Positions 16,635 through 24,930 of a DNA stretch of 64,000 bases are shown here, one piece after another. The notes under the pieces are model-generated. The model made no database searches. It was not told the origin of the DNA and saw only the letters and a list, made by a program, of their open reading frames with translations. The position numbers were made by a program, and so were the translations under genes. The DNA comes from Anaerofilum hominis. GTDB taxonomy: Bacteria; Bacillota; Clostridia; Oscillospirales; Ruminococcaceae. The stretch covers positions 186,001-250,000 of the forward strand of contig NZ_JACONZ010000005.1 of the NCBI RefSeq assembly GCF_014287275.1. Direction: 5' to 3'. Position 1 is the first letter of the stretch; every line of letters starts with the position of its first letter.

Positions 16635-17089
16635 GAACGGATACCTCGCAGGAGATGGAGTGATGGAAAGGGACGGGCGGTTTGTGTTATAATGATCGCA
16701 CGGCGTAGACCGGGCAGAGGCCCGGACGCCTGAGCGATCATTGAAACCGTCAAAACCGCAGAGGGGCCGCGGTTTTGTGGTGGCCGCCTGCGGCGGGATG
16801 GTTATAACGATCGCACGGCGCAGGCCGGGCCAGGATCGGACGCAGAGGCCCGGACGCCGGGACGGTCGTCAACGTCTGCGGCACATACGGCCGTGACGGC
16901 CGCACAGGGGCGGTTTGCCGGGGCGCGGAACAGGGCCGCGTCCGATGCCCCGGCGCGGACATGCTTCCCCCCACAGGGGGATCATAATATAATAGTATAG
17001 CATTATTTTGTGGAAATAAAAAGTATCTGCCGGCAGCGCAGAGGGGGGACCGGCTGTCTGGATGCGGCGGAGATGAAAAAAGGAGGGAA
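16635..17089. other. Divergent intergenic region with structured repeats
   Basis: About 450 bp separates dacA (minus) from the metallophosphoesterase (plus). It holds two related hairpin-forming segments (16688-16740 and 16801-16870), a CAAAACCGC..GCGGTTTTG hairpin at 16751-16778 and an AT-rich stretch (16983-17010) suited to a promoter for the downstream gene. No gene was recognised. Confidence 0.55.
16688..16740. repeat. Structured hairpin segment, first copy
   Basis: TATAAT (16688-16693, preceded by TG as in an extended -10) leads straight into a long interrupted stem: TGATCGC/GCGATCA outside, GGCGT/ACGCC in the middle and CCGGGC/GCCCGG inside. A related segment with TATAACGATCGCACGGCG lies at 16802-16870. 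It could be a leader hairpin of dacA when read on the minus strand, or a small plus-strand RNA; neither is proven. Confidence 0.45.
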
Positions 17090-17806
17090 ATGGGATTGAT
17101 CTATGTGACGGCGGACCTGCACGGGGACGCGGACCGGCTGAAAGAGGCGGCGGTCAAACGGCTCAAGCGGCAGGATACCCTGATCGTGCTGGGCGATTTC
17201 GGTTTTCTGTGGCGGGGAGACAAAGAGGAGCAAAAGCTGCTCAAATGGCTGGGCAAAAGGCCTTATACCCTGCTTTTCCTCGACGGCGCGCATGAAAATT
17301 ACGATCTGCTGCGGGATTACCCCGCAGAGCCCTACGCGGGCGGGCGCGCCCGCCATATCAGCGGCAGGCTGTACCACCTGCTGCGGGGCGAGGTGTACAC
17401 GATCGAAAACAAAAAGCTGCTCTGCTTTGGCGGCGGGGAGAGCGAGGACCGGCTGGACCGGGAGGAGGGCGAGACCTGGTGGCGCAGCGAGCTTCCCGCC
17501 GCCGACGAGCTGGACAACTGCCGGGAAAAGCTCGGGGAGAACGGCGGCAGGGTGGACTATATCCTCACCCACACCCCGCCCTACCGCCTGCGGCGCTTTT
17601 TGCTGGGCGAGGCGGCCGAGACCAACCGTCTCGAGACCTTCCTTGACGAGGTGGCGGACCAGATGGAATATCGGTGCTGGTATTTCGGCCGCTATCATCT
17701 GGACCGGGCCGTCAGCTCCAGGGCGGTGGCGGTCTACCGCAAGGTGCTGCCGCTTTGGGCCGAGCCCCAAAAGAAGCTCTTCCGCAGGGACGGCCGGCAG
17801 CCATAG
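17090..17806 (+). CDS. Calcineurin-like metallophosphoesterase
   Basis: This 238-residue protein shows the metallophosphoesterase metal-site series in order: DLHGD near residue 9, VLGDFGF, DGAHENYD (usual GNHE), the mid-protein GGGESEDR, THTPP and finally FGRYHLD (usual GHxH with G..H). The ATG at 17090 follows AGGAGGGAA. The GNHE motif is altered to GAHE, a variation seen in small phosphoesterases of Firmicutes and prophages. The substrate is unknown; phosphodiester, nucleotide or protein phosphate are all possible. It is monocistronic. Confidence 0.85.
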   Translation: MGLIYVTADLHGDADRLKEAAVKRLKRQDTLIVLGDFGFLWRGDKEEQKLLKWLGKRPYTLLFLDGAHENYDLLRDYPAEPYAGGRARHISGRLYHLLRGEVYTIENKKLLCFGGGESEDRLDREEGETWWRSELPAADELDNCREKLGENGGRVDYILTHTPPYRLRRFLLGEAAETNRLETFLDEVADQMEYRCWYFGRYHLDRAVSSRAVAVYRKVLPLWAEPQKKLFRRDGRQP

Positions 17807-18012
17807 CCCGCGCCGGGCCGCCCGCTCCCGGCGGGCGGGCTCTTCCGGGCAGGCTGCCGCTCCTGCGCCCGCGCTGGCCCGGCAGCGGCCCTTTCGGCCG
17901 GGCCAAGGCGGGAGGAAAACGCTTCGCCTGCGGCCCCGGCTCCGGCGTCCGCAGACGGGCAGGCTGCCTGACCGCGCTGGCCCTGTGCTTTTTGGGGCCT
18001 TGATATCATGAC

Positions 18013-18055
18013 AAAAAGGGGAGAGAAGAACGGCGCGCCGTTCTTCTCTCCCCCC
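18013..18055 (-). terminator. Terminator of the liv operon
   Basis: A long perfect palindrome, GGGGAGAGAAGAACGGC / GCCGTTCTTCTCTCCCC, is followed on the minus strand by TTTTTG a few bases after the livF stop. Confidence 0.93.
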
Positions 18056-18061
18056 TGTATT

Positions 18062-18763
18062 TCACTCGCCCAGATAGGCCCTGCGCACCTGGTCGTCCTC
18101 CAGCAGGGCGCGCGCTTCGCCCTGCATGACGATGCGGCCGGTCTCCAGCACATAGGCCCGGTCCGCGGCCGACAGCGCCATCTGGGCGTTCTGCTCCACC
18201 AGCAGAATGGTGGTGCCCGCCCGGTGCAGCTCCCGGATGATGTCGAAGATCTGCTCCACCAGCAGCGGGGCCAGCCCCATGCTGGGTTCGTCCAGCATCA
18301 TCAGCGCGGGCTTTGCCATCAGCGCCCGCCCCATGGCCAGCATCTGCTGTTCGCCGCCGGACAGGGTGCCCGCCACCTGCCGCCGCCGCTCCGCTAGGCG
18401 GGGAAAGCGGCGGTAGACGTCCTCCAGCGAGTCGGCGATCTCCCCCGCCGGGCGGGTGTAACCGCCCATTTCCAGGTTCTCCTCCACCGTCATCTTCAAA
18501 AACACCCTGCGACCCTCCGGCACCTGGGCCAGGCCCAGCGCCAGGACCTTGTGCGGGGGCAGGCTGCCGATGGGGCGGCCCTCAAAGGTGACCGACCCGG
18601 TTTTGGAGCGCAGCAGGCCCGAGATGGTGTTCAAGATCGTGCTTTTGCCCGCGCCGTTGGCGCCGATCAGGGTGACGATCTCCCCCTTTTCCACGTTGAA
18701 GGTGATGTCCTTCACGGCGTGGATGCTGCCATAATACACATTGATGTTTTCCACGTTCAGCAT
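18062..18763 (-). CDS. livF: Branched-chain amino acid ABC transporter, ATPase LivF
   Basis: This 233-residue ATPase has Walker A GANGAGKST, signature LSGGEQQ and Walker B LMMLDEPSMGL. The start MLNVENINVYYGSIHAVKDI and the QVPEGRRVF segment are typical of LivF. With LivG it energises import through LivHM. It is the last gene of a five-gene run (livK-livH-livM-livG-livF) and overlaps livG by 7 bp. Confidence 0.96.
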   Translation of the reverse strand: MLNVENINVYYGSIHAVKDITFNVEKGEIVTLIGANGAGKSTILNTISGLLRSKTGSVTFEGRPIGSLPPHKVLALGLAQVPEGRRVFLKMTVEENLEMGGYTRPAGEIADSLEDVYRRFPRLAERRRQVAGTLSGGEQQMLAMGRALMAKPALMMLDEPSMGLAPLLVEQIFDIIRELHRAGTTILLVEQNAQMALSAADRAYVLETGRIVMQGEARALLEDDQVRRAYLGE

Positions 18764-19605
18764 CCGGCGGCGCCCCCTTTCTTGCCCAGATACGCCTCGA
18801 TGACCACGGGGTCGGTGCGGATCTCCTGCGGCGTGCCCTTGGCGATGATCTGGCCGTAGTTCAGCACCGCGATTCCCTCGCAGATGCCCATGACCAGGTT
18901 CATGTCGTGCTCGATCAGGATGACCGCGATCTGGAAAGTGTCCCTGATCTTGCGGATATTCTCCATCAGTTCCGCGGTCTCGGAGGGGTTCATGCCGGCC
19001 GCGGGCTCATCCAGCAGCAGCACCTTGGGGCCGGAGGCCAGCGCCCGCACGATCTCCAGCCGCCGCTGGGCACCGTAGGGCAGGCCGCCCGCCGGCACGT
19101 CGGCCAGGTCCTGCATGCCGAAGATGGACAGCAGCTCCAGCGCCCTGCTGCGGGCGGCGCGCTCCTGCTTCCAGAAAGAGGGCAGCCGCAGCACCGACGC
19201 GCCCAGGCGGTAGGTCATGGCGTTGTGCATGCCGATGAGCACGTTGTCCAGCACCGGCAGGGCCTTGAACAGCCGGATATTCTGAAAGGTGCGGGCGATC
19301 CCCATCCGGTTGACCTCATAGGTCTTTTTGCCCCGGGTGTCCACCCCGTTGACCAAAATGTGCCCGCGGGTGGGCTGGTAAACGTTGGTCAGCAGGTTGA
19401 AGATGGTGGTCTTGCCCGCCCCGTTGGGGCCGATCAGGCCGCCGATCTCGGTGCGGCCGATGATGAAGTTGAAATCGTCCACGGCGGTCAGGCCGCCGAA
19501 ATCAATGCCCAGATGCCGCACCTCCAAAACCGGCGGCGCGCCGGCGTCCCGCTCGGGGATGACGCCGCCGGGCACCTCAACAAGCTTCGTGCTCTCTTTA
19601 CTCAT
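18757..19605 (-). CDS. livG: Branched-chain amino acid ABC transporter, ATPase LivG
   Basis: This 282-residue ATPase carries Walker A GPNGAGKTT, the LivG-type TFQNIRLF segment, Walker B LLLDEPAAGMNP and the H-loop IEHDMNLVMG. The first 23 residues before VLEVRHLGI form a charged extension. The ATG at 19605 has AGGAGGG upstream. It overlaps livM by 8 bp, so the genes are translationally coupled. Confidence 0.96.
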   Translation of the reverse strand: MSKESTKLVEVPGGVIPERDAGAPPVLEVRHLGIDFGGLTAVDDFNFIIGRTEIGGLIGPNGAGKTTIFNLLTNVYQPTRGHILVNGVDTRGKKTYEVNRMGIARTFQNIRLFKALPVLDNVLIGMHNAMTYRLGASVLRLPSFWKQERAARSRALELLSIFGMQDLADVPAGGLPYGAQRRLEIVRALASGPKVLLLDEPAAGMNPSETAELMENIRKIRDTFQIAVILIEHDMNLVMGICEGIAVLNYGQIIAKGTPQEIRTDPVVIEAYLGKKGGAAGC

Positions 19606-20647
19606 CTGCGCCGCCCTCCTTTTTCCGCCGTTTTTCTTTGGGGTTCATCAGCTTTTCCAGGATGCGGGACAGCGAAAAGTCATACTGCCCCAGCAGGCCG
19701 GTGGGCTTGAAGATCATCACCAGCACCAGCACCAGCGAATAGACCACCATGCGGTAGTCGGAAAAGGCGCGCAGCGCCTCGGGCAGGGCGGTGAGCACGG
19801 TGGCCGAAAGGACCGAGCCCAGCATCGAGCCCATGCCGCCCAGCACCACCATGACCAGGATCTCGATGGACTTCATGAACCCGAACGTGGTGGGCTGCAG
19901 GCTGCCCAGATAGCCCGCGTACAGGCAGCCGGCCACCCCCGCGAAAAAGGCCGACAGGGTGAAAGCCATCACCTTATAATAGGTGGTGCGGATGCCGCAG
20001 CTCTCGGCCGCGATCTCGTTTTCGCGGATGGAGAGGACCGCCCGGCCGTGGCGGGACTTCATGATCATATGGATGACCAGACAGGTGAGCACCGCCATCA
20101 GCGCCACATTGAAAAAGCTGGTGATCTTGGGGATGCGCTTGAGGCCCGAAGCGCCGTAGGTGAACTTGAAGCCCAGCACCTCGTCGATGTTGGTCAGCAC
20201 CACCCGGATGATCTCGCCGAAGCCCAGCGTGATGATGGCCAGATAGTCGCCCCGCAGCCGCAGGGCGGGGATGCCGATGAGCACCCCGAAGATGCCGGCG
20301 ACGATCCCGGACAGCAGCAGCGCCGCCCCCACGCAGAGCGCGTACTGGACGCCGGAGGCCTGGTCCGCCCTCACGGCCTTGAGAAAGATGCCTCCGGTGT
20401 AGGCGCCCACGGCCATAAAGCCGGCGTGCCCCAGCGGCAGCTGCCCCAGATAACCGGTGGCCACGTTCAGGGACACTGCCAGAATGACGTTGATGCCGAT
20501 CAGCATCAGCACCTTGATAAAATAGCCGGACACCGCGCCGCTGCCCACAAAAGCGCTGCCGCCGAACAGGAACAAAGCGATCAGGGCGGCGTTGATCAGG
20601 TAGCGGGCGGGCATGGAGATGGTCCTGCGGTTCAATTTTGTCTGCAT
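19598..20647 (-). CDS. livM: Branched-chain amino acid ABC transporter, permease LivM
   Basis: This 349-residue permease has about ten hydrophobic helices and the LivM motifs GQLPLGHAGFMAVGAYTG, LRLRGDYLAIITLGFGEIIR and VLGGMGSMLGSV. The ATG at 20647 follows AAGGAGG. Its C-terminal tail is strongly basic (KEKRRKKEGGADE). It pairs with LivH to form the membrane channel. Confidence 0.96.
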   Translation of the reverse strand: MQTKLNRRTISMPARYLINAALIALFLFGGSAFVGSGAVSGYFIKVLMLIGINVILAVSLNVATGYLGQLPLGHAGFMAVGAYTGGIFLKAVRADQASGVQYALCVGAALLLSGIVAGIFGVLIGIPALRLRGDYLAIITLGFGEIIRVVLTNIDEVLGFKFTYGASGLKRIPKITSFFNVALMAVLTCLVIHMIMKSRHGRAVLSIRENEIAAESCGIRTTYYKVMAFTLSAFFAGVAGCLYAGYLGSLQPTTFGFMKSIEILVMVVLGGMGSMLGSVLSATVLTALPEALRAFSDYRMVVYSLVLVLVMIFKPTGLLGQYDFSLSRILEKLMNPKEKRRKKEGGADE

Positions 20648-20660
20648 TCCGCGCGCCTCC

Positions 20661-21548
20661 TTATACTTTTTCTTTTATGGGCTTGCCCAGCAGGCCGCTG
20701 GGGCGCACCAGCAATACCACGATCAGGATGGCAAAGACGACGCCATCTTTCCACACCGAGAGGCCCACGGCCGAGACCAGGGCCTCTGCCAGGCCGATGA
20801 CAAGGCCGCCCAGCATTGCGCCCGGCAGCGAGCCGATGCCCCCCAGCACCGCCGCCACAAAGGCTTTCAGCCCCAGCATGCTGCCCATGGTGGGCGAGGC
20901 CTGCGCATATGAGGACAGGTACAGCACCGAGGCCACGGCCGCCAGGGCCGAGCCCAGCGCAAAGGTGAAAGAGATGGTGGTGTTCAGGTTGATGCCCATC
21001 AGCTGGGCCGCGCCCATGTCCTCGCTCACCGCCCGCATCGCCTTGCCCAGGCGGGTCTTTTGCACCAGCAGGGTCAGGCCGATCATGATGGCCACCGTCA
21101 CCGCCAGGGTGACCATGGCCGAAAAGCTGACCGTGGCGCCGCCCAGCCGGAGCGAGGGGCCGGACAAAAACTCGGGCACCACCTTTGCCCCCGCGCCGAA
21201 GATCAGCTGAAAGCCGTTTTCCAGCAAAAACGAGATGCCGATGGCGGTGATCAGCAGCGACAGCCGCGGCGAAGAGCGCAGCGGGGCATAGGCGACCTTT
21301 TCGATCGTCACGCCCAGCAGGGTGCTGACCGCGACGGCCAGCAGGATGGAGACGACGGGGTGAAGGCCGAAGTTGGCGGTCGCCATCCATACGACGTAAG
21401 CGCCCACCATAATGATATCGCCGTGAGCAAAGTTGAGCAGCATGATGATGCCGTAGACCATGCTGTACCCCAATGCGACCAGTGCGTAGATCGAGCCGGA
21501 CTGCAGGCCATTGATGGCCTGGCTGAACAATGTGGACAGGAACGCCAT
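20661..21548 (-). CDS. livH: Branched-chain amino acid ABC transporter, permease LivH
   Basis: This 295-residue protein is counted from the ATG at 21548 (MAFLSTLFSQAING), which has GAGAGG upstream; an in-frame ATG at 21578 is less likely. It has eight or so helices and the LivH signatures GYSMVYGIIMLLNFAHGD and AAVLGGIGSLPGAMLGG. It lies 13 bp before livM. Confidence 0.95.
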   Translation of the reverse strand: MAFLSTLFSQAINGLQSGSIYALVALGYSMVYGIIMLLNFAHGDIIMVGAYVVWMATANFGLHPVVSILLAVAVSTLLGVTIEKVAYAPLRSSPRLSLLITAIGISFLLENGFQLIFGAGAKVVPEFLSGPSLRLGGATVSFSAMVTLAVTVAIMIGLTLLVQKTRLGKAMRAVSEDMGAAQLMGINLNTTISFTFALGSALAAVASVLYLSSYAQASPTMGSMLGLKAFVAAVLGGIGSLPGAMLGGLVIGLAEALVSAVGLSVWKDGVVFAILIVVLLVRPSGLLGKPIKEKV

Positions 21549-21635
21549 ATTCTGCGCCTCTCTTTCTGCGCCGCGCACCCGGGCGGCGCTGATGGGTAAA
21601 ACGGGCCGTGCGGGCGGCCCGCTGCCGGAGATAAC

Positions 21636-21681
21636 AAGAAACTATGCGGTGAGAGAGGCCTCCCTCCCCGCATAGTTCTTG
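21636..21681 (-). promoter_or_regulatory. Intercistronic hairpin between livK and livH
   Basis: Inverted arms CAAGAAACTATGCGG / CCGCATAGTTCTTG lie just after livK and lack a strong T-run. The position suggests an RNA stabiliser or leaky terminator that keeps the binding protein in excess over the channel. Confidence 0.7.
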
Positions 21682-21712
21682 CAAGGTCGTGATTCCGCTG
21701 ACGAGGTCCGCC

Positions 21713-22936
21713 TCAGAACATCTCGGTAAAGACCTCTTCGCCGTTTTGCAGCTGCATCATGGCGGCGGACTTGATGGGGTTGTTGAACTCGTCGAACTTG
21801 TAGCTGCCGGTGACGCCCTCAACGCCGTCGGTGGCTTTCAGCGCGTCGATGACGGCGGCTTTGTACTCGTCGCTGCCGGCCTCCAGGCCCTGGTCCTCCG
21901 CCGCACCCAGCGCGGCGAGCATCAGCTTGGCCGCGTCGTAGCCCAGCGGGGCGAACATGTTGGGGACCTTTTCGCCGTAGGCGGCCTCATACGCCGACTC
22001 AAACGTTTCGTCGCCGGCATAGGCGGAACAGTAGACCGTGCCCTCCAGATCCTCGGCGGAGGCGTAGGGGCCGACGCCGCTCCAGCCGTCGCCGCCCAGG
22101 AAGGTCCCCTCGTACCCGGCCTGACGCGCCTGGGTGACGATCTTGCCGTCGTCCTCATAGTAGTTCGGTGAAAAGACCACGTCGGGAGCGGATTTGGCGA
22201 TGTTGGTCATCTGGGCCTTGAAGTCCACGTCGCCGGTGGAGTAGGCCTCCTCGTTGGTGACCGTGACGCCCAGCTCCTGGCACTTTTCCACAAAGGCGTT
22301 TTTCAGACCCTCCGAGTAGTCGTTGCCGGTCTCAAAAATGACCGCCGCGGTCTTGACGCCCATCTTTTCAAAGGCGTATTCGGCCATCTTCTCGCCCTGG
22401 AACGGGTCGATGAAGCAGGCGCGGAAGACGTTCTCGCGGATGCCGGAGCTCTCGTCCTCCGGGTCCAGCAGGGTGACGCCGGGCGCGGTGGCGGAAGCGG
22501 TGATCTGCGGCATACCGACCGCGTAGCTCTCGTCGGCCACGGCGATGGTGGTGCCGGTCAGCACCGAGCCGATCACAGCCGTGACGCCGTCGTCCAGCAG
22601 GCGGTTGAAAGCGGTGACCGCCTCGGTGGCCTCGCCCTTGTCGTCGTAGGCGACGACTTCGATCTGTTTGCCGTTCACGCCGCCCGCGGCGTTGACCTCG
22701 TTGATATAGAGCATGGCGCCGTTTTTGACGGCATTGCCGTAGTTGGCGTTCGCGTCGGAGGTGTTGGCCAGCAGACCGACTTTAATGGAACCGCCTTCCC
22801 CCGTAGATGCCGCCGCGGACGAACCGGTCGCGGCGCTGCTGCCGCCGGCGGCCGAACTGCCCGAGCCGGAACCGCCGCAGGCTGCCAGCGAAAGGGCCAT
22901 GCATACCGCCAGTGCAGTGCAGACAAACTTTTTCAT
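21713..22936 (-). CDS. livK: Branched-chain amino acid ABC transporter, substrate-binding lipoprotein
   Basis: This 407-residue protein has a lipoprotein signal peptide with lipobox SLAAC (Cys20), a Gly/Ser/Ala-rich linker, then the periplasmic-binding fold type I of LivJ/LivK proteins (KVGLLANTSDANANYG, DDKGEATEAVTAFNRLL, TGNDYSEGLKNAF). It captures the ligand outside the cell for LivHMGF. The family also binds amides and urea, so leucine/isoleucine/valine specificity is inferred from the full operon only. Confidence 0.92.
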   Translation of the reverse strand: MKKFVCTALAVCMALSLAACGGSGSGSSAAGGSSAATGSSAAASTGEGGSIKVGLLANTSDANANYGNAVKNGAMLYINEVNAAGGVNGKQIEVVAYDDKGEATEAVTAFNRLLDDGVTAVIGSVLTGTTIAVADESYAVGMPQITASATAPGVTLLDPEDESSGIRENVFRACFIDPFQGEKMAEYAFEKMGVKTAAVIFETGNDYSEGLKNAFVEKCQELGVTVTNEEAYSTGDVDFKAQMTNIAKSAPDVVFSPNYYEDDGKIVTQARQAGYEGTFLGGDGWSGVGPYASAEDLEGTVYCSAYAGDETFESAYEAAYGEKVPNMFAPLGYDAAKLMLAALGAAEDQGLEAGSDEYKAAVIDALKATDGVEGVTGSYKFDEFNNPIKSAAMMQLQNGEEVFTEMF

Positions 22937-23029
22937 ACCTCATACCTCCTGTTTTGTTTCTCCCTCCGCCTGGCCGCCCTCCTCTTCTCCTCTGGTCCCG
23001 ACGGCCCGCTGCGGAAGTGATTGCTGCCC

Positions 23030-23058
23030 ATTATAGCCCAGGTCACAAAGGGGCGCAA
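23030..23058 (-). promoter_or_regulatory. Candidate promoter of the liv operon
   Basis: On the minus strand, TTGCGC (23053-23058) and a perfect TATAAT (23030-23035) are 17 bp apart, about 95 bp before livK. Confidence 0.6.
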
Positions 23059-23405
23059 TACGGGGATCCTACAACATTTTGCTGAAAACGGCGGCTTTGG
23101 TTTGGCGTTTTTGATCAAAACGAAAGCAAATTTTAAAAAAATACACGTTATTCTGACACACTTTTGTAACAAATCAGAAGAAAAAGAGAACACGCGCCGC
23201 GGCGGGGCGTGCCCCAAAGAGAGAGGGGCCGGTGAGGCCGAAGCGGCGGGGGCACGGCGCAAAAGGCGGGAGCACCGCCGCGCTGCGCCGCTTTGGCCGC
23301 GGTATAAGGACGGCACTGCCGGCAGATCCCCCGGCCTTTGCGGATGCGGCTGGTTTGGGGACCGCCAGCCCGCGGTCGGGGCGCCGCGCAAGCCCCGGAG
23401 GGCGC

Positions 23406-23452
23406 AAAAAGGACCGGCGGCCCCACCGCATGGGGGCCGCCGGTCCTTTTTG
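23406..23452. terminator. Bidirectional terminator
   Basis: AAAAAGGACCGGCGGCCCC and its complement GGGGCCGCCGGTCCTTTTT surround an eight-base loop. It ends the DUF554 transcript on the minus strand. Confidence 0.92.
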
Positions 23453-23488
23453 CAGTTTTTTGTGGTTTAAATAAAAAACTGAAAAACT

Positions 23489-24217
23489 TCAGGTAAAAAG
23501 CCGGCTCAAAAAACTCCACACTGCCGGCACCAGCAGGGCGGGCAGCAGATTGGCGGTTTTGATCTTCGCCTCCCGGCTGATGAAATTGATGCCGATGCAG
23601 GCGACCATCGCATAGCCCACCATGCAGATCTGGTCCAGCAGCGCGCCCTGCAGATAGGGCTCCAGCAGGCCCGCCAGCAGCGTGAGACCGCCCTCGTAGA
23701 GCAAGATGGGGATGGCACAGAAGCAGACCCCCACCCCCAGCGTGGCCCCAAAGACCACGGCACCGATGGCGTCCAGCATGCTTTTGACATAGAGGATGCT
23801 GGGGTCGTGGTAAAGCCCGTCGTTGAGCGCGCCCACAATGGTCATCGCCCCCACGCAGAAGATCAGGGTGCCGTTGACGAAAGACGCGGCGAAGCCGGCG
23901 GCGCCCACCTTCTGCTCGATCCGACGGCCGAAGCTGTTCAGGCGGTCGTCGATGCGCAGCAGCTCTCCCGCCAGCATCCCCACCACCAGGCTGACGATGA
24001 GCAGCAGCTCGCCCGAGGAGGAGAGCCGCCCCTCCGCCGAGACGGTGAACATGGAGGAGACGATGCCGTTGAACCCCAGCACCAGCACTGCCACCCCCAG
24101 CGCCTTGTGGATGGATTCTTCCAGAGCGGGCTTCATCCCCTTTTTGAAAAGCAGACCCAGCAGGCCGCCCGCCACCACGGCGGCGGCGTTGACGATGGTA
24201 CCGAGCAACATGATCAT
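23489..24217 (-). CDS. DUF554 family membrane protein
   Basis: This protein of up to 242 residues has about seven hydrophobic helices and DUF554 features: LGTIVNAAAVVAGGLLG at the start, GxL..G..L-type loops, NGTLIFCVGAMTIVGAL, DAIGAVVFGATLG and MVGYAMVACIGINFI. The function of the family is unknown; transport has been proposed. Two ATGs lie at 24217 and 24211; the second has the better spacing from AGGGG. It is monocistronic between a MITE-like copy and a terminator. Confidence 0.88.
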   Translation of the reverse strand: MIMLLGTIVNAAAVVAGGLLGLLFKKGMKPALEESIHKALGVAVLVLGFNGIVSSMFTVSAEGRLSSSGELLLIVSLVVGMLAGELLRIDDRLNSFGRRIEQKVGAAGFAASFVNGTLIFCVGAMTIVGALNDGLYHDPSILYVKSMLDAIGAVVFGATLGVGVCFCAIPILLYEGGLTLLAGLLEPYLQGALLDQICMVGYAMVACIGINFISREAKIKTANLLPALLVPAVWSFLSRLFT

Positions 24218-24340
24218 TTCCCCTTGCTTTGATTAAAATAGGAACTGAGAAAAAAGAGCGAAGAGCGCTGTTTGGCGCGGCGGACAGCGGCTTTGAGGAC
24301 CGCGGGCGGATAGAAGAAGAAAAACGCGGCGCACGGCAAA

Positions 24341-24588
24341 GCCGGATCCGAATAAGGAAACATGACCGCAAAGGGGGCAATTGGGGCGCATTGCGGGGCC
24401 GGCCATCAGCGCAGCCCACGCTGATGGAAAGCGGCCGGCCCGGCAAGCCCGGCTTTGCCCGGCTTTGCAAGACAGGACAAAGCGCTTTTGAAACCACCTT
24501 GCCAGCCATACAGGATGCCTGCGGTGGTTTGCCTTGCACTGCGCCAAAACCGTATGGCTCGACTCTTGTTTCCTTGTCCGGGTCCGGC
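24341..24588 (+). mobile_element. MITE-like element, copy B (248 bp)
   Basis: Inverted ends GCCGGATCCGAATAAGGAAA at the left and the complement of GCCGGACCCGGACAAGGAAA at the right. The interior matches copies A and C, including CTGATGGAAAGCGGCC, a GCAAGCCCGGCTTTGC-type hairpin, GAAACCACCTTGCCAGCCAT and ATGGCTCGACTCTTGTTTCC. It carries no open frame of note and lies between recG and the DUF554 gene. It lacks the extra internal segment of copy A. Confidence 0.78.
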
Positions 24589-24639
24589 TAAAGCATGAGG
24601 GCCCGCCCGGGGCGCAAGCCGCGCGCAGACGGGTCCGCG

Positions 24640-24925
24640 GCGGGCGTGTTTCCCGCGTCACCTGCGTTTTCCCGCGCCGTTCGGGTTTCCTGCGCCGGGC
24701 GTGTTTCCCACGCGGGCTGCGTTTCTCGTGCGGGGCGCGTTTCTCGCGTCACCTGTGTTTTCCCATGCCAGCCGGGTTTTCCATGTCGACCGATTTTTTC
24801 GCGCGCCTGTATTTCCCCTGCCGGCGGCGTTTCCCGCACTGGACATGTTTTCCGCGCCGTCTGCGTTTCCCAGGTCGGCCGGTTTCCCGCGCCCCCGCGT
24901 TTCCCGCGCCTGCCGCCGGTCCCGG
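24640..24925. repeat. Degenerate 18-bp tandem repeat (minisatellite)
   Basis: About fifteen imperfect units of roughly 18 bp, each built around GTTTCCCGCGCC or GTTTTCCCGCGCC (for example CTGCGTTTTCCCGCGCCG and GGCGTGTTTCCCACGCGG). Both strands can be read as a six-residue periodic peptide, but no start site supports translation. It lies directly after the recG stop codon, so it is in the 3' untranslated part of that transcript. Confidence 0.8.
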
Positions 24926-24930
24926 CCCGC

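Larger units (their letters stand above)
22937..23488. other. Promoter region of the liv operon and terminator of the DUF554 gene
   Basis: About 550 bp between two minus-strand genes. It has the liv promoter (23030-23058), a markedly AT-rich patch at 23095-23185 and the terminator at 23406-23452. No gene was recognised. Confidence 0.55.
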
